Shown here piece by piece: positions 26,440-35,226 of a stretch of DNA of 64,000 bases; the first letter of the stretch is position 1; the number at the start of each line of letters is the position of its first letter. Below the pieces are notes generated by a model. That model did not search any database. It saw only the letters and a program-made list of their open reading frames with translations, and was not told the origin of the DNA. Both the position numbers and the translations under genes were made by a program. This stretch comes from an uncultured Prevotellaceae bacterium (GTDB lineage Bacteria; Bacteroidota; Bacteroidia; Bacteroidales; Bacteroidaceae): positions 21,788 to 85,787 of the forward strand of contig CACYQD010000020.1 of NCBI GenBank assembly GCA_902776475.1. The letters are read 5' to 3'.

Positions 26440-28833
26440 ATGGTAATAATGAGACGGGAAACAGCATCATGCCTCATCTTCCTCCTGGGCTTTCTATATG
26501 CCCTGACCGTGGAGGCCCAGACCTTCACCCTGCACGGAAAGGTGAGCGATGAAAACAACAACCCTTTGGAACTGGCCACCGTTGCCGTACCGAAGCAAGG
26601 CCACGTCACCTTCACGAACCTCAAAGGAGAGTACAACATCCAGTTGTCCTCCGCTGACAGTGTGGAGGTGCGTTTCTCCATGGTCGGTTATCAGACCAAG
26701 ACCCGTGTGCTCCGCAAGCCCAAGGGCGTCCAGACCCTCATCATCCAACTCACCAGCGACAATGAACTCGACGAACTGCTCGTCATCAGGAAGCGCCGCC
26801 AAACCGGACAGAGCGAGGAACTCGACACCAAGGACATGAAGAACACGCCCTCGGTCACCGGCAATGCCGTGGAGGAACTCATCCAGAGCCAGGCGGGCGT
26901 ATCCACCCACAACGAATTGTCGTCGCAGTACAACGTGCGCGGCGGCAGTTTCGATGAAAACAGCGTATATATAAATAATGTGGAAGTTTTCCGACCGTTT
27001 CTCGTTCGCAGCGGTCAGCAGGAAGGTCTCTCGGTGATCAATCCCGACATGGTGGAGTCGATCAGTTTCTCCACCGGCGGTTTCGAAGCCAAGTACGGCG
27101 ACAAGATGGCCTCCGCCCTCGACATCACCTATAAGCGCCCCAAAGCCCTGGAAGGCAGCGTTTCCGCCAGTCTGCTTGGAGGCAGCGCCTATTTAGGAGT
27201 GAGCAACAAGAAAGTGTCGTGGAGCAATGGCCTGAGATACAAGACCAACCGTTACCTCTTAGGGTCGCTGGAGACCAAGGGAGAGTACAACCCCAATTTC
27301 CTTGACTACCAGACCTATCTGAGTTACCATCCCAACAAGCGATGGACCATTGACATCATCGGCAACATCTCCGAGAACCATTACAATTTCGTGCCCCACG
27401 ACCGTGAGACCAACTTCGGTACGATGGAGAACGTGAAGAGTTTCAAGGTGTATTTCGACGGCAAGGAGAAAGACATCTTCCGCACCTGGTTTGGCATGGC
27501 GAACATCAGCCGCCACATCACCGACAAGACCACCCTCTCGCTGATCACCTCCGCCTTCTACACCAAGGAGCAGGAGAAATATGACATCCAGGGCCAGTAC
27601 TGGCTCACGCAGACCGAGACCAGCGAGAACCTCGGCGTGGGCACCTACATGGAGCACGCCCGCAACTACCTGGAAGCCAATGTGGAGACCTTCAAACTCG
27701 TGCTCCGCCACAAAGCCGGCCGACATGACTACCAAGCCGGACTGACCTACAAGACGGAGCACATCACCGAGAACAGCCGCGAGTATGAGATGCGCGACTC
27801 CGCCGGATATACCATGCCCCACACCGGGAAGGACCTCTACATGATCTACTCGCTGAACGCCCGCAACACCCTCGACGCCAACCGTCTGGAGACCTACGTG
27901 CAAGACACCTGGCGGTGGAACAACGCCGAAGAGACAGCTTTCTACACCCTCAACTACGGCGTGCGGTTCTCGCACTGGAACTTCAACCACGAGAGCATTG
28001 TCAGTCCGCGCGTCTCGCTGGCCATCGTGCCCGCCTTCAACAACGACGTCACCTTCCGTCTCGCCACCGGACTCTACTACCAAGCCCCCTTCTTCAAGGA
28101 GCTCAGAGACACCACCACCATCAACGGCATCACCTATGCCACGCTGAACAAGAAGATCAAGAGCCAGCGCTCCATCCACTTCATCGGTGCCGTCGATTAC
28201 CGGTTTAAGATGAGAGAGCGCAACTACCGATTCAGTGCCGAAGCCTACTACAAATACCTGTCGAACCTCGTGCCCTACAGCGTGAGCAACGTGAAGGTGG
28301 TGTATTACGGCCAGAACGAAGCCAACGGCCATGCCGCAGGCCTCGACCTGAAGCTCTACGGCGAGTTCGTGCCCGGCACCGACTCCTGGATCAGCATCTC
28401 GGTGATGAACACGAAGATGAAACTGCATGGCAAGTCCATCCCTCTGCCCACCGACCAGCGGTATGCCCTCAACCTGTTTTTCACTGATTATTTCCCCAAC
28501 ACCGAGCGCTGGAAGATGTCGCTCAAACTCGCCTATGCCGACGGACTGCCTTTCAGTGCGCCCCACCGCGGCATCGAGAACTTCAACTTCCGCGCCCCCG
28601 CCTATAAGCGCGCCGATATCGGCATGAGTTTCAGGGCCTTGGACAACGAGAAGAAGACCCACAAGCGCAATCCTTTGCGCAACATCTGGCTCGGTGTGGA
28701 TTGCCTCAATCTCTTCGGCATCAACAACGTCAACTCCTACTATTGGATCACCGATGTCACCAACCAGCAGTATGCCGTGCCCAACTACCTGACAGGGCGG
28801 CAAATCAACGGCAGAGTGCTCGTGGAATTCTGA
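26440..28833 (+). CDS. TonB-dependent outer-membrane receptor
   Basis: 797 residues: signal peptide (ASCLIFLLGFLYALTVEAQ), a carboxypeptidase-regulatory-like domain (about 28-105; LHGKVSDENNNPLELATV), a plug domain (SQYNVRGGSFDENSVYINN) and a 22-strand-type barrel ending in LVEF, with a terminal aromatic residue as in barrels inserted by BamA. It imports a ligand through the outer membrane using TonB energy. No SusD lipoprotein gene follows, so it is probably not a classical SusC but a stand-alone receptor, for example for a metal complex. ATG at 26449 is an alternative start. Confidence 0.9.
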   Translation: MVIMRRETASCLIFLLGFLYALTVEAQTFTLHGKVSDENNNPLELATVAVPKQGHVTFTNLKGEYNIQLSSADSVEVRFSMVGYQTKTRVLRKPKGVQTLIIQLTSDNELDELLVIRKRRQTGQSEELDTKDMKNTPSVTGNAVEELIQSQAGVSTHNELSSQYNVRGGSFDENSVYINNVEVFRPFLVRSGQQEGLSVINPDMVESISFSTGGFEAKYGDKMASALDITYKRPKALEGSVSASLLGGSAYLGVSNKKVSWSNGLRYKTNRYLLGSLETKGEYNPNFLDYQTYLSYHPNKRWTIDIIGNISENHYNFVPHDRETNFGTMENVKSFKVYFDGKEKDIFRTWFGMANISRHITDKTTLSLITSAFYTKEQEKYDIQGQYWLTQTETSENLGVGTYMEHARNYLEANVETFKLVLRHKAGRHDYQAGLTYKTEHITENSREYEMRDSAGYTMPHTGKDLYMIYSLNARNTLDANRLETYVQDTWRWNNAEETAFYTLNYGVRFSHWNFNHESIVSPRVSLAIVPAFNNDVTFRLATGLYYQAPFFKELRDTTTINGITYATLNKKIKSQRSIHFIGAVDYRFKMRERNYRFSAEAYYKYLSNLVPYSVSNVKVVYYGQNEANGHAAGLDLKLYGEFVPGTDSWISISVMNTKMKLHGKSIPLPTDQRYALNLFFTDYFPNTERWKMSLKLAYADGLPFSAPHRGIENFNFRAPAYKRADIGMSFRALDNEKKTHKRNPLRNIWLGVDCLNLFGINNVNSYYWITDVTNQQYAVPNYLTGRQINGRVLVEF

Positions 28834-28922
28834 GAAGGGCATTGAAAATCGAAATAAATCATAAATTTCGGAATTATATACAAAGTATATAGATTTATTT
28901 TATTACTTTTGCACAAAAATAA

Positions 28923-28955
28923 GAATCGTTCACTTCAGACACGAATCGTTCACTT
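28923..28955. promoter_or_regulatory. Direct repeat upstream of the propionate operon
   Basis: Two exact copies of GAATCGTTCACTT (28923-28935 and 28943-28955), 20 bp apart start to start, between a TACTTTTG -7-like box (28904-28911) and the mce start at 28970. The two-turn spacing suits a tandem activator or repressor site in the untranslated leader. Confidence 0.5.
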
Positions 28956-28969
28956 TAAACTTTAGTTAT

Positions 28970-29374
28970 ATGAAAATCTCACACATCGAACATTTAGGAA
29001 TCGCAGTACAGAGTATCGAGGAGTCACTCCCCTATTTCGAGGAAGTTCTTGGACTGAAATGCTATGCCGTGGAGGAAGTCGCTGACCAGAAGGTGAAGAC
29101 CGCCTTCCTGAAGTGCGGCGAAGTGAAACTTGAGCTCCTGGAGCCCACTTCACCCGAGAGCACCATCCAGAAATGGCTCGACAAAGGCAACAAAGGCGTG
29201 CACCATGTTGCATTCTGCATCGAGGACGGCGTGGCCAATGCCCTCGCAGAAGTAGATGCCAAGGGTATCCGCCTGATCGACAAGGCACCCCGCAAAGGCG
29301 CCGAGAATCTGAACATCGCCTTCCTGCACCCGAAATCCACTTGCGGCATCCTCACGGAGCTCTGCGAGCACTAA
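28970..29374 (+). CDS. mce: Methylmalonyl-CoA epimerase
   Basis: 134 residues of the VOC fold: IEHLGIAVQSIEESLPYF with the first metal His, KLELLEPTSPES, GVHHVAFCIED with the second metal His, and LTELCEH with the Glu ligand. It interconverts (R)- and (S)-methylmalonyl-CoA in the succinate-to-propionate path. Its position directly before the decarboxylase alpha subunit supports the substrate assignment. Confidence 0.94.
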   Translation: MKISHIEHLGIAVQSIEESLPYFEEVLGLKCYAVEEVADQKVKTAFLKCGEVKLELLEPTSPESTIQKWLDKGNKGVHHVAFCIEDGVANALAEVDAKGIRLIDKAPRKGAENLNIAFLHPKSTCGILTELCEH

Positions 29375-29437
29375 TCCACTTGTCAATCAGAGACTTAACA
29401 TCTGCCGCCAGCCGGCAGACAAACCATAACAAAAAAA

Positions 29438-31003
29438 ATGAGCAAACAATTAGAGAAGATCAAAGCCCTTGTCGCCAAGCGCGAACAGGCCCGTCTTGGT
29501 GGCGGAGAGAAAGCGATTGAGAAACAGCACGCCCGTGGCAAGTACACTGCCCGCGAGCGCATTGACATGCTCCTCGACAAAGGCAGTTTCGAGGAGTTCG
29601 ACATGTTCAAGCTCCACCGCTGCACCAATTTCGGCATGGAGAAGAAGCAATTCCTTGGCGACGGTGTCGTAGCCGGTTCCGGTACGATAGACGGCCGTCT
29701 GGTATATATTTTCGCCCAGGACTTCACGGTGAACGGAGGTTCCCTCTCCGAGACGATGGCCGAGAAGATCTGCAAAGTGATGGATATGGGTATGAAGATG
29801 GGAGCTCCCGTGATCGGTATCAACGACTCCGGTGGTGCCCGCATCCAGGAAGGTATCAACGCCCTCGCCGGCTATGCCGAGATTTTCGAGCGCAACATCC
29901 TTGCTTCTGGAGTCATCCCGCAGATTTCCGGTATCTTCGGTCCTTGTGCCGGTGGTGCCGTATATTCCCCTGCCCTCACCGACTTCACCCTGATGATGGA
30001 GAACACCTCATACATGTTCCTCACCGGCCCGAAGGTGGTGAAGACCGTCACTGGCGAGGACGTCGATCAGGAGCACCTCGGCGGAGCCTCTGTGCACTCC
30101 ACCAAGAGTGGTGTGACCCATTTCACCGCCGCTACCGAAGAGGAAGCCCTTGAGATGATCAAGACCCTGCTGAGCTATATCCCCTCCAACAACATGGAGG
30201 AGACCCCGCGCAAGGAATGCGACGACCCCATCGACCGCATGGAAGACAGTCTGAACGAGATTCTGCCCGACGATCCCAACATGGCCTACGACATGTACAA
30301 AGTGATCGCCGCCATCACCGACAACGGAGAGTTCTTTGAGGTACAGCCCAAGTTTGCCAAGAACATCATCGTCGGTTTTGCCCGTTTCAACGGTCAGAGC
30401 GTCGGTATCGTGGCCAACCAGCCCTCCTGCTACGCCGGTGTGCTTGATGTGAACGCCAGCCGCAAGGGAGCCCGTTTCGTGCGTTTCTGCGACGCCTTCA
30501 ACATCCCCATCGTCAGCCTTGTTGACGTGCCCGGATTCCTTCCCGGCACAGGTCAGGAATACAATGCCGTCATTCTGCACGGCGCCCAGTTGCTCTACGC
30601 CTACGGCGAGGCCACAGTGCCCAAGGTGACCATCACCCTGCGCAAGAGTTATGGCGGCAGCCACATCGTGATGGGTTGCAAGCAGCTGCGCACTGACCTC
30701 AACTACGCCTGGCCCAACGCTGAGATCGCCGTCATGGGTGCCTCTGGTGCCGTGGCTGTGCTCTGCGCCAAGGAAGCCAAGGCCAAGAAAGACGCCGGAG
30801 AAGACGTCAAGGCCTTCCTCGCCGAGAAGGAGGATGAATACTCCGAGTTGTTCGCCAATCCCTATCAGGCAGCCAAGTATGGCTACATTGACGATGTGAT
30901 TGAGCCCCGCAACACCCGTTTCCGCATCTGCCGGGCCCTCGCTCAGTTGGCCACCAAGCGTGAGAACCTGCCTGCCAAGAAGCACGGCAACATTCCGATG
31001 TAA
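29438..31003 (+). CDS. mmdA: Methylmalonyl-CoA decarboxylase alpha subunit / acyl-CoA carboxyltransferase
   Basis: 521 residues of the biotin-dependent carboxyltransferase family with two crotonase-like halves: [43 protein letters not shown] in the first, and [33 protein letters not shown] in the second; it ends KHGNIPM. It moves the carboxyl group between methylmalonyl-CoA and carrier biotin. Epimerase upstream and biotin carrier downstream favour the fermentative decarboxylase role, but the propionyl-CoA carboxylase beta subunit is almost identical in motif. Confidence 0.92.
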   Translation: MSKQLEKIKALVAKREQARLGGGEKAIEKQHARGKYTARERIDMLLDKGSFEEFDMFKLHRCTNFGMEKKQFLGDGVVAGSGTIDGRLVYIFAQDFTVNGGSLSETMAEKICKVMDMGMKMGAPVIGINDSGGARIQEGINALAGYAEIFERNILASGVIPQISGIFGPCAGGAVYSPALTDFTLMMENTSYMFLTGPKVVKTVTGEDVDQEHLGGASVHSTKSGVTHFTAATEEEALEMIKTLLSYIPSNNMEETPRKECDDPIDRMEDSLNEILPDDPNMAYDMYKVIAAITDNGEFFEVQPKFAKNIIVGFARFNGQSVGIVANQPSCYAGVLDVNASRKGARFVRFCDAFNIPIVSLVDVPGFLPGTGQEYNAVILHGAQLLYAYGEATVPKVTITLRKSYGGSHIVMGCKQLRTDLNYAWPNAEIAVMGASGAVAVLCAKEAKAKKDAGEDVKAFLAEKEDEYSELFANPYQAAKYGYIDDVIEPRNTRFRICRALAQLATKRENLPAKKHGNIPM

Positions 31004-31030
31004 AGAATCAGAAACCCAAATTCACGCAAG

Positions 31031-31189
31031 ATGGCAAAAGCAAGCAATGAGGTGTATGCGGCCATTGCAATGGCCCTGCACGAGTACAAGGGCAACAATG
31101 TACACGACAAGGAGGCTGGCATCATCACGATCCGTCCGCACCATACGGAGTGGAACGCCCATCTGCCGATGACCACCATGCATCCTTAA
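31031..31189 (+). CDS. Tiny OadG-tail-like protein of the decarboxylase operon
   Basis: A 52-residue gene, 27 bp after mmdA and 32 bp before the biotin carrier. Its sequence (EVYAAIAMALHEYKG, then AGIITIRP and EWNAHLP) resembles the C-terminal tail of OadG/MmdD subunits (AVIAAAVAAY...IVSIRPV), which contacts the carboxyltransferase, but lacks the membrane helix of OadG. It may be a stand-alone assembly piece of the decarboxylase. Too short for many gene finders, but its place in the operon and the protein-like composition support it. Confidence 0.75.
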   Translation: MAKASNEVYAAIAMALHEYKGNNVHDKEAGIITIRPHHTEWNAHLPMTTMHP

Positions 31190-31221
31190 GAGATCAATCA
31201 CACGCAAAAACAAGATTTACA

Positions 31222-31656
31222 ATGAAGACATACAAATATACGATCAACGGAACGAAATATGAAGTCGCCATCGGCGACATCACCGACAACATCGCCGACG
31301 TGACCGTGAACGGTGAGGCATACAAAGTGGAGATGGAGCCGGAGGCAGAGCCCGAGAAGAAGAAGGTGGTGGTGAAGACCGGCGCCGCTAAGGAAGCTGC
31401 CCCCGCCGAGACCTCTGCTGCCGCCAGCGGACCGGTGAACACCGCCAATGCCCTGAAGGCCCCGCTGCCCGGTGTGATCACCGAGGTGAAGGTCGCCGTG
31501 GGCGACGAGGTGAAAGCCGGCGACGTCGTCATCGTGCTCGAGGCCATGAAGATGGCCAACAACCTCGAGGCCGAGAAAGACGGCAAGGTGACCGCCGTGC
31601 TCGTTTCTACTGGAGCCAGTGTGATGGAAGACACTCCGCTCGTCGTCATCGAGTAA
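31222..31656 (+). CDS. Biotin carboxyl carrier protein of the decarboxylase
   Basis: 144 residues from the ATG at 31222 (MKTYKYTINGTKYEV). An N-terminal domain, an Ala/Pro/Glu-rich flexible linker (about 55-75) and a lipoyl/biotinyl domain (76-144) with the biotinylation motif EAMKM, Lys110. It shuttles carboxyl groups from MmdA to the membrane subunit. No oadB/mmdB gene follows; a terminator does. Confidence 0.92.
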   Translation: MKTYKYTINGTKYEVAIGDITDNIADVTVNGEAYKVEMEPEAEPEKKKVVVKTGAAKEAAPAETSAAASGPVNTANALKAPLPGVITEVKVAVGDEVKAGDVVIVLEAMKMANNLEAEKDGKVTAVLVSTGASVMEDTPLVVIE

Positions 31657-31682
31657 GCGTTTCCCCATCCTCCAAGCGTTAC

Positions 31683-31713
31683 AGGGCCGTGGCAGATTGC
31701 CGCGGCCCTTTTC
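31683..31713 (+). terminator. Rho-independent terminator of the mce-mmdA operon
   Basis: Stem AGGGCCGTGGC / GCCGCGGCCCT (11 bp with one G-U pair), loop AGATT, followed by TTTTC; 26 bp after the biotin carrier stop. Confidence 0.85.
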
Positions 31714-31776
31714 TTGTCAGGAAGACCTGTCTATGCGTCAAAAAAGGTGTCATAAACCTAAATAATCAAAAAAGGA

Positions 31777-31808
31777 TTTCTCCATATCGATTTTTTTTTG
31801 TAATTTTG
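31777..31808 (+). promoter_or_regulatory. Promoter of the GT5-like gene
   Basis: TTTC (31777-31780), 20 bp, TAATTTTG (31801-31808): close to consensus. Transcription would start shortly before the ATG at 31885. Confidence 0.55.
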
Positions 31809-31884
31809 CACGGGATAAGAAGTGCGCGGGCGTGAGGAGTTCTATCCTGCCGTCACTTCCCCACAGGAAACCAAAACCATCAAG

Positions 31885-32697
31885 ATGTCCAAGAAAGTCT
31901 TATTCATCAATCAGGAGATTACTCCCTACGTGCCCGAGAGCGAGATATCCATTCTGGGCAAAATGCTCCCTCAGGCCATGCAGGAACGAGGTTATGAAAT
32001 CCGCACGTTCATGCCCAAATGGGGCACCATCAATGAGCGCCGCGGCCAGCTGCATGAAGTCATACGCCTCTCCGGGATGAATCTCATCATCGACGACACC
32101 GACCACCCACTGATCATCAAGGTGGCCTCTATACCCGTATCCCGCATCCAGGTCTATTTCATCGACAACGACGACTATTTCCAGAAGCGCAAGATGGAGG
32201 AGAACGAGCAAGGCGAGGAGTATGCCGACAATGGTGAGCGCGCGATTTTCTTTGCCCGCGGCGTGCTTGAGACCGTGAAGAAGCTCCGCTGGATTCCCGA
32301 CCTCATCGTCTGCCAGGGATGGATGTCGGCAGTCGTTCCCCTTTACGTGAAGACCGCCTACCACGACGAGCCCTCGTTTGCGAATGCCAAAGTCGTGACC
32401 TCGCTGTTCACCAAGCAGTTGAAGAGCGACCTCGGCACGAGGTTCAAGCACTGCGTGGAATTCCGCGAGGCCAAGAGTTCGCTGCTCTCCTCCTACAGCG
32501 ACGACTTCAATTTCGTGGATCTCGGAAAGTTGGCCATCGACTTCTCCGATGGAATCGTGGAAGCCGGTTCGGAGGTCAACAGTGTCCTGATGGACTATGC
32601 CAAGAGCAAGGGAATCCCCGTGATGGACTATCCCGGCGCCGAGGATTACGCCGACGCCTACGACCAATTCTACACCCGATTGTTGGAAACAGAATAA
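31885..32697 (+). CDS. GT5-type glycogen/starch synthase N-terminal domain protein
   Basis: 270 residues from the ATG at 31885 (MSKKVLFINQEITPYVP). It matches the N-terminal, glucan-binding half of glycogen synthase (PYVPESEISILGKMLPQAMQ, PDLIVCQGWMSAVVPLYVK) but lacks the whole C-terminal nucleotide-sugar half, where a normal GlgA has about 200 more residues. The frame ends cleanly and a DUF4270 gene follows in 13 bp, so this is a settled short form rather than a fresh truncation; the same pair is known from other Bacteroidales. It is unlikely to polymerise glucan alone. Confidence 0.82.
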   Translation: MSKKVLFINQEITPYVPESEISILGKMLPQAMQERGYEIRTFMPKWGTINERRGQLHEVIRLSGMNLIIDDTDHPLIIKVASIPVSRIQVYFIDNDDYFQKRKMEENEQGEEYADNGERAIFFARGVLETVKKLRWIPDLIVCQGWMSAVVPLYVKTAYHDEPSFANAKVVTSLFTKQLKSDLGTRFKHCVEFREAKSSLLSSYSDDFNFVDLGKLAIDFSDGIVEAGSEVNSVLMDYAKSKGIPVMDYPGAEDYADAYDQFYTRLLETE

Positions 32698-32710
32698 CTA
32701 TTTTGCAACG

Positions 32711-34165
32711 ATGAATATCAAGTTCATGTTGAGTATTGTCGCGGCAGCCGCACTGCTGTTCGTCTCCTGCGACGATACGACCGATACTGTTGGCATCTCG
32801 CTGATAGACGATGCCGACCAAATCCAAGTCACCAGCAACGTATTCTACGCCACGAGCCATTCGGTGAGCGTGGATTCCGTCGTGTCGAGGAGTGCCACAT
32901 GCTATCTTGGCCGCGTGCTCGACCCCGAAACCGGTTCCCACATCACATGTGACTTCATGACGCAGTTCTACTGTCTGGAAGGATACAAGCTCGTGGACCG
33001 CGACAGCGTGGCCAGCCTGGATGAAACGGGCCAGATCATCGCCGACTCCTGCGAGGTGCGCCTTTTCTACAACAGTTACTACGGCGACTCCCTGGCCACG
33101 ATGAAGCTCACGGCCTATGAGATGGATCGTCCGATGAAGGAGACGACCTACTACTACAGCGATTTCGACCCGATGGAGTCTGGACTCATCCGCCAGGACG
33201 GCATCCGCAAGGAGAAGGTCTATGCCCTCATAGACAACAGCGACCCCAATAGCCGGAAAGAGTCAGATGATGAATATGTGGGCAACATCTGTATCCGCCT
33301 CAACGACCCCTATACCGACAAGGATGGTGTGACCTACAACAACTTCGGTACTTTTGTGATGCGCCAATACTATGCCCATCCCGAGTATTTCAAGAACTCC
33401 ATCAGTTTCATCAACCACATCCTTCCCGGCATGTTCTTCAAGATGACCGGCGGTTTGGGTTCCATGGCTTATGTAGCTGTTCCCCAAATGAACATCTACT
33501 ACCGTCAGTACACCAACAACAAGGACAGTTTGGCCAGCAAAGTGACCTTGTTCTCCGGCACGGAGGAAGTGCTCCAGACCACGACAGTGAACAATGACCA
33601 ACAGGCCATCCACCAGTTGGTGAACGACAACAGCTGCACCTATATCAAGAGTCCGTCGGGCATTTTCACGGAGGTCACCCTCCCCGTGGATGAGATCATG
33701 AAAGGCCATGAGAAAGACTCCATCAACATGGCAAAGATCAAGTTCAACAGGATCAACAACGAGCAGTCGAACATCTACAACCTGCCCGCCCCGAAATCGC
33801 TGCTGATGGTGGAGACCGACAGCGTGGCTTCTTTCTTCGAGAAGGGCAAGATCGCCAACTACAAATCGTCGCACCTCGCCGTTTATAACACGGCCCAGAA
33901 CAGTTATTCGTTCAATAACATCTGCGAACTGATCACCGCGATGTATCAAGCTAAGACCAATGGTCTGAAGAGCGACCCCAACTGGGTATCGAAGCATCCC
34001 AACTGGAACAAGGTGATGCTGGTGCCTGTCACAACCAACTACACGTCATACAACCAGACGTCGATCCTGGTGAATGTGTCGAACGACATGTCGCTCACGA
34101 GCACCCGTCTCGTCGGCGGTGACACGCCGATATCTATCAGCGTGATCTACAGCACATTTGATTGA
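32711..34165 (+). CDS. DUF4270 lipoprotein
   Basis: 484 residues with a lipoprotein signal (MNIKFMLSIVAAAALLFVSC, acylated Cys20). The mature part begins DDTTDTVGISL and keeps DUF4270 features such as CYLGRVLDPETG and NIYYRQY. It should be anchored to the outer membrane facing the periplasm or outside. DUF4270 proteins have no established function. Co-transcribed with the GT5-like gene. Confidence 0.85.
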   Translation: MNIKFMLSIVAAAALLFVSCDDTTDTVGISLIDDADQIQVTSNVFYATSHSVSVDSVVSRSATCYLGRVLDPETGSHITCDFMTQFYCLEGYKLVDRDSVASLDETGQIIADSCEVRLFYNSYYGDSLATMKLTAYEMDRPMKETTYYYSDFDPMESGLIRQDGIRKEKVYALIDNSDPNSRKESDDEYVGNICIRLNDPYTDKDGVTYNNFGTFVMRQYYAHPEYFKNSISFINHILPGMFFKMTGGLGSMAYVAVPQMNIYYRQYTNNKDSLASKVTLFSGTEEVLQTTTVNNDQQAIHQLVNDNSCTYIKSPSGIFTEVTLPVDEIMKGHEKDSINMAKIKFNRINNEQSNIYNLPAPKSLLMVETDSVASFFEKGKIANYKSSHLAVYNTAQNSYSFNNICELITAMYQAKTNGLKSDPNWVSKHPNWNKVMLVPVTTNYTSYNQTSILVNVSNDMSLTSTRLVGGDTPISISVIYSTFD

Positions 34166-34214
34166 GGCCATCCCCAGTCAGGATTCCCATAGCAAAACAC
34201 AGGAGAAAAAGTTC

Positions 34215-34358
34215 ATGGCAGACAATTACCTGGAGAGACGGCGAGAGGAATACGAAGCCCGCAAAGCGGAATGGCTCAAGAAGAAAAAGCATCAGGTGGT
34301 GAGGAAGAAAAGTCAGGCCAAGCCTGGCGAACAGCATTCACAAGACCCCAATACGTAA
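34215..34358 (+). CDS. Small basic hypothetical protein
   Basis: 47 residues from the ATG at 34215 (MADNYLERRREEYEARKAEW), rich in Arg, Lys and Glu and predicted to be one helix with a basic tail (KKKKHQVVRKK). Similar tiny MAxxYLEKR proteins occur as hypotheticals in Bacteroidales. It follows the DUF4270 gene by 49 bp. Function unknown. Confidence 0.6.
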   Translation: MADNYLERRREEYEARKAEWLKKKKHQVVRKKSQAKPGEQHSQDPNT

Positions 34359-35090
34359 AAAATTCGACTAGATGTATCCCTACATTTGGCCGAATTCATT
34401 TCTGTCCAATTCTCTCAATATTTTGAAAATCAACAGGAGTATTGAGTGCCGTTCAAGGCAGCATCTCAACGAAGATGTCATCCTAAACAATCTTTCACCT
34501 CAAAAAACCTATTGATCAGATTCGTATGGTCGTCATGTGACACTGCAAAAATAGGAGAAAATTGTGATTCCCACATTTTCTGTGGCCAGAAAATCTTTTA
34601 AGAGCCTAAATTTTTTGATATATATCAAGTCAAGGAAGGAGGATTCACAACCATCCCGCACCCTTCCTTGTCCCAAGAAAGGGGATTCACAACCATCCCG
34701 CACCCTTCCTTGTCCTAAGGAAGGGCTTCAACCCCCACCCAAGGCCCTCCCCCTCGCCAGGGGGAGGGATGCAACCGCTCCTCCTCGTCGCTCGGACACT
34801 AAGGTATGCTCGACCCATCAAAGGGTCGGCATCGTGCTACGCAACATAGTTGCGCCTTTAGGCTTTTCCAAAATGGCCCTCTCACTTTGGGAGAGAAAAC
34901 AAACTTATCCCTCTCCCTTGGGGAGGCAAAACATACTTATCCCTCTCCCTCTGGGCTTTTACAAAAGTTTCCCTCTCCCTTTGGGAGAGGTTAGGTGAGG
35001 GCCCTGGACTATATGCTTGATGCCCTTTTTGAGGAGTATCTGGGTTTCCGCTCGGAAATGCCCAAAAAATTTGGCATTTCGCTCGCTTAT
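34359..35090. repeat. Gene-free, repeat-rich intergenic stretch
   Basis: No convincing gene. It holds a 42-bp direct duplication (starting at 34641 and 34683, sharing GATTCACAACCATCCCGCAC), a CCCTCCCCC/GGGGGAGGG hairpin near 34745, the 84-bp dispersed repeat at 34771-34854, and CTCTCCC..GGGAGAG elements at 34910-34999. The frame open across it translates to low-complexity Pro/Ser/Arg sequence. Confidence 0.7.
34771..34854. repeat. 84-bp dispersed repeat, copy A
   Basis: Identical over 84 bp to the reverse complement of 41236-41319. It contains two hairpins, GACCC ATCAAA GGGTC and CGCAAC ATA GTTGCG. Non-coding in both places and next to CTCTCCC..GGGAGAG elements. Confidence 0.85.
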
Positions 35091-35101
35091 TCGTATCTTT
35101 G
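35071..35101 (+). promoter_or_regulatory. Upstream promoter of the butyryltransferase gene
   Basis: TTGG (35071-35074), 19 bp, TATCTTTG (35094-35101). Confidence 0.6.
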
Positions 35102-35153
35102 TCATTTCATGGCGAAGATACTGCGGCTCAGCATAAAAAAGAAACGAGTTTCT

Positions 35154-35184
35154 TTTGTTCTGCACTCGACTTTTCGTATCTTTG
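35154..35184 (+). promoter_or_regulatory. Downstream promoter of the butyryltransferase gene
   Basis: TTTG (35154-35157), 19 bp, TATCTTTG (35177-35184), 42 bp before the ATG at 35227. The spacer TTCTGCACTCGACTTTTCG resembles spacers before relA and the DUF4199 gene. Confidence 0.75.
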
Positions 35185-35226
35185 CAGAATGACGGCATGG
35201 ACCGTGAACAACAAAACAACAACAAT

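Noticed and set aside
27259-28842. A 527-codon frame antisense to the TonB receptor
   Set aside because: Composition (Val/Gly/His/Glu runs) is that of an antisense frame; the receptor on the + strand is certain.
34564-34998. A 144-codon frame in the gap before ptb
   Set aside because: It consists of translated repeats (PSRTLPCPKKG and similar) and overlaps dispersed elements also found elsewhere without this frame.
35155-35226. Longer start for ptb
   Set aside because: The extra residues overlap the downstream promoter's -7 box; the ATG at 35227 gives the normal family N-terminus.
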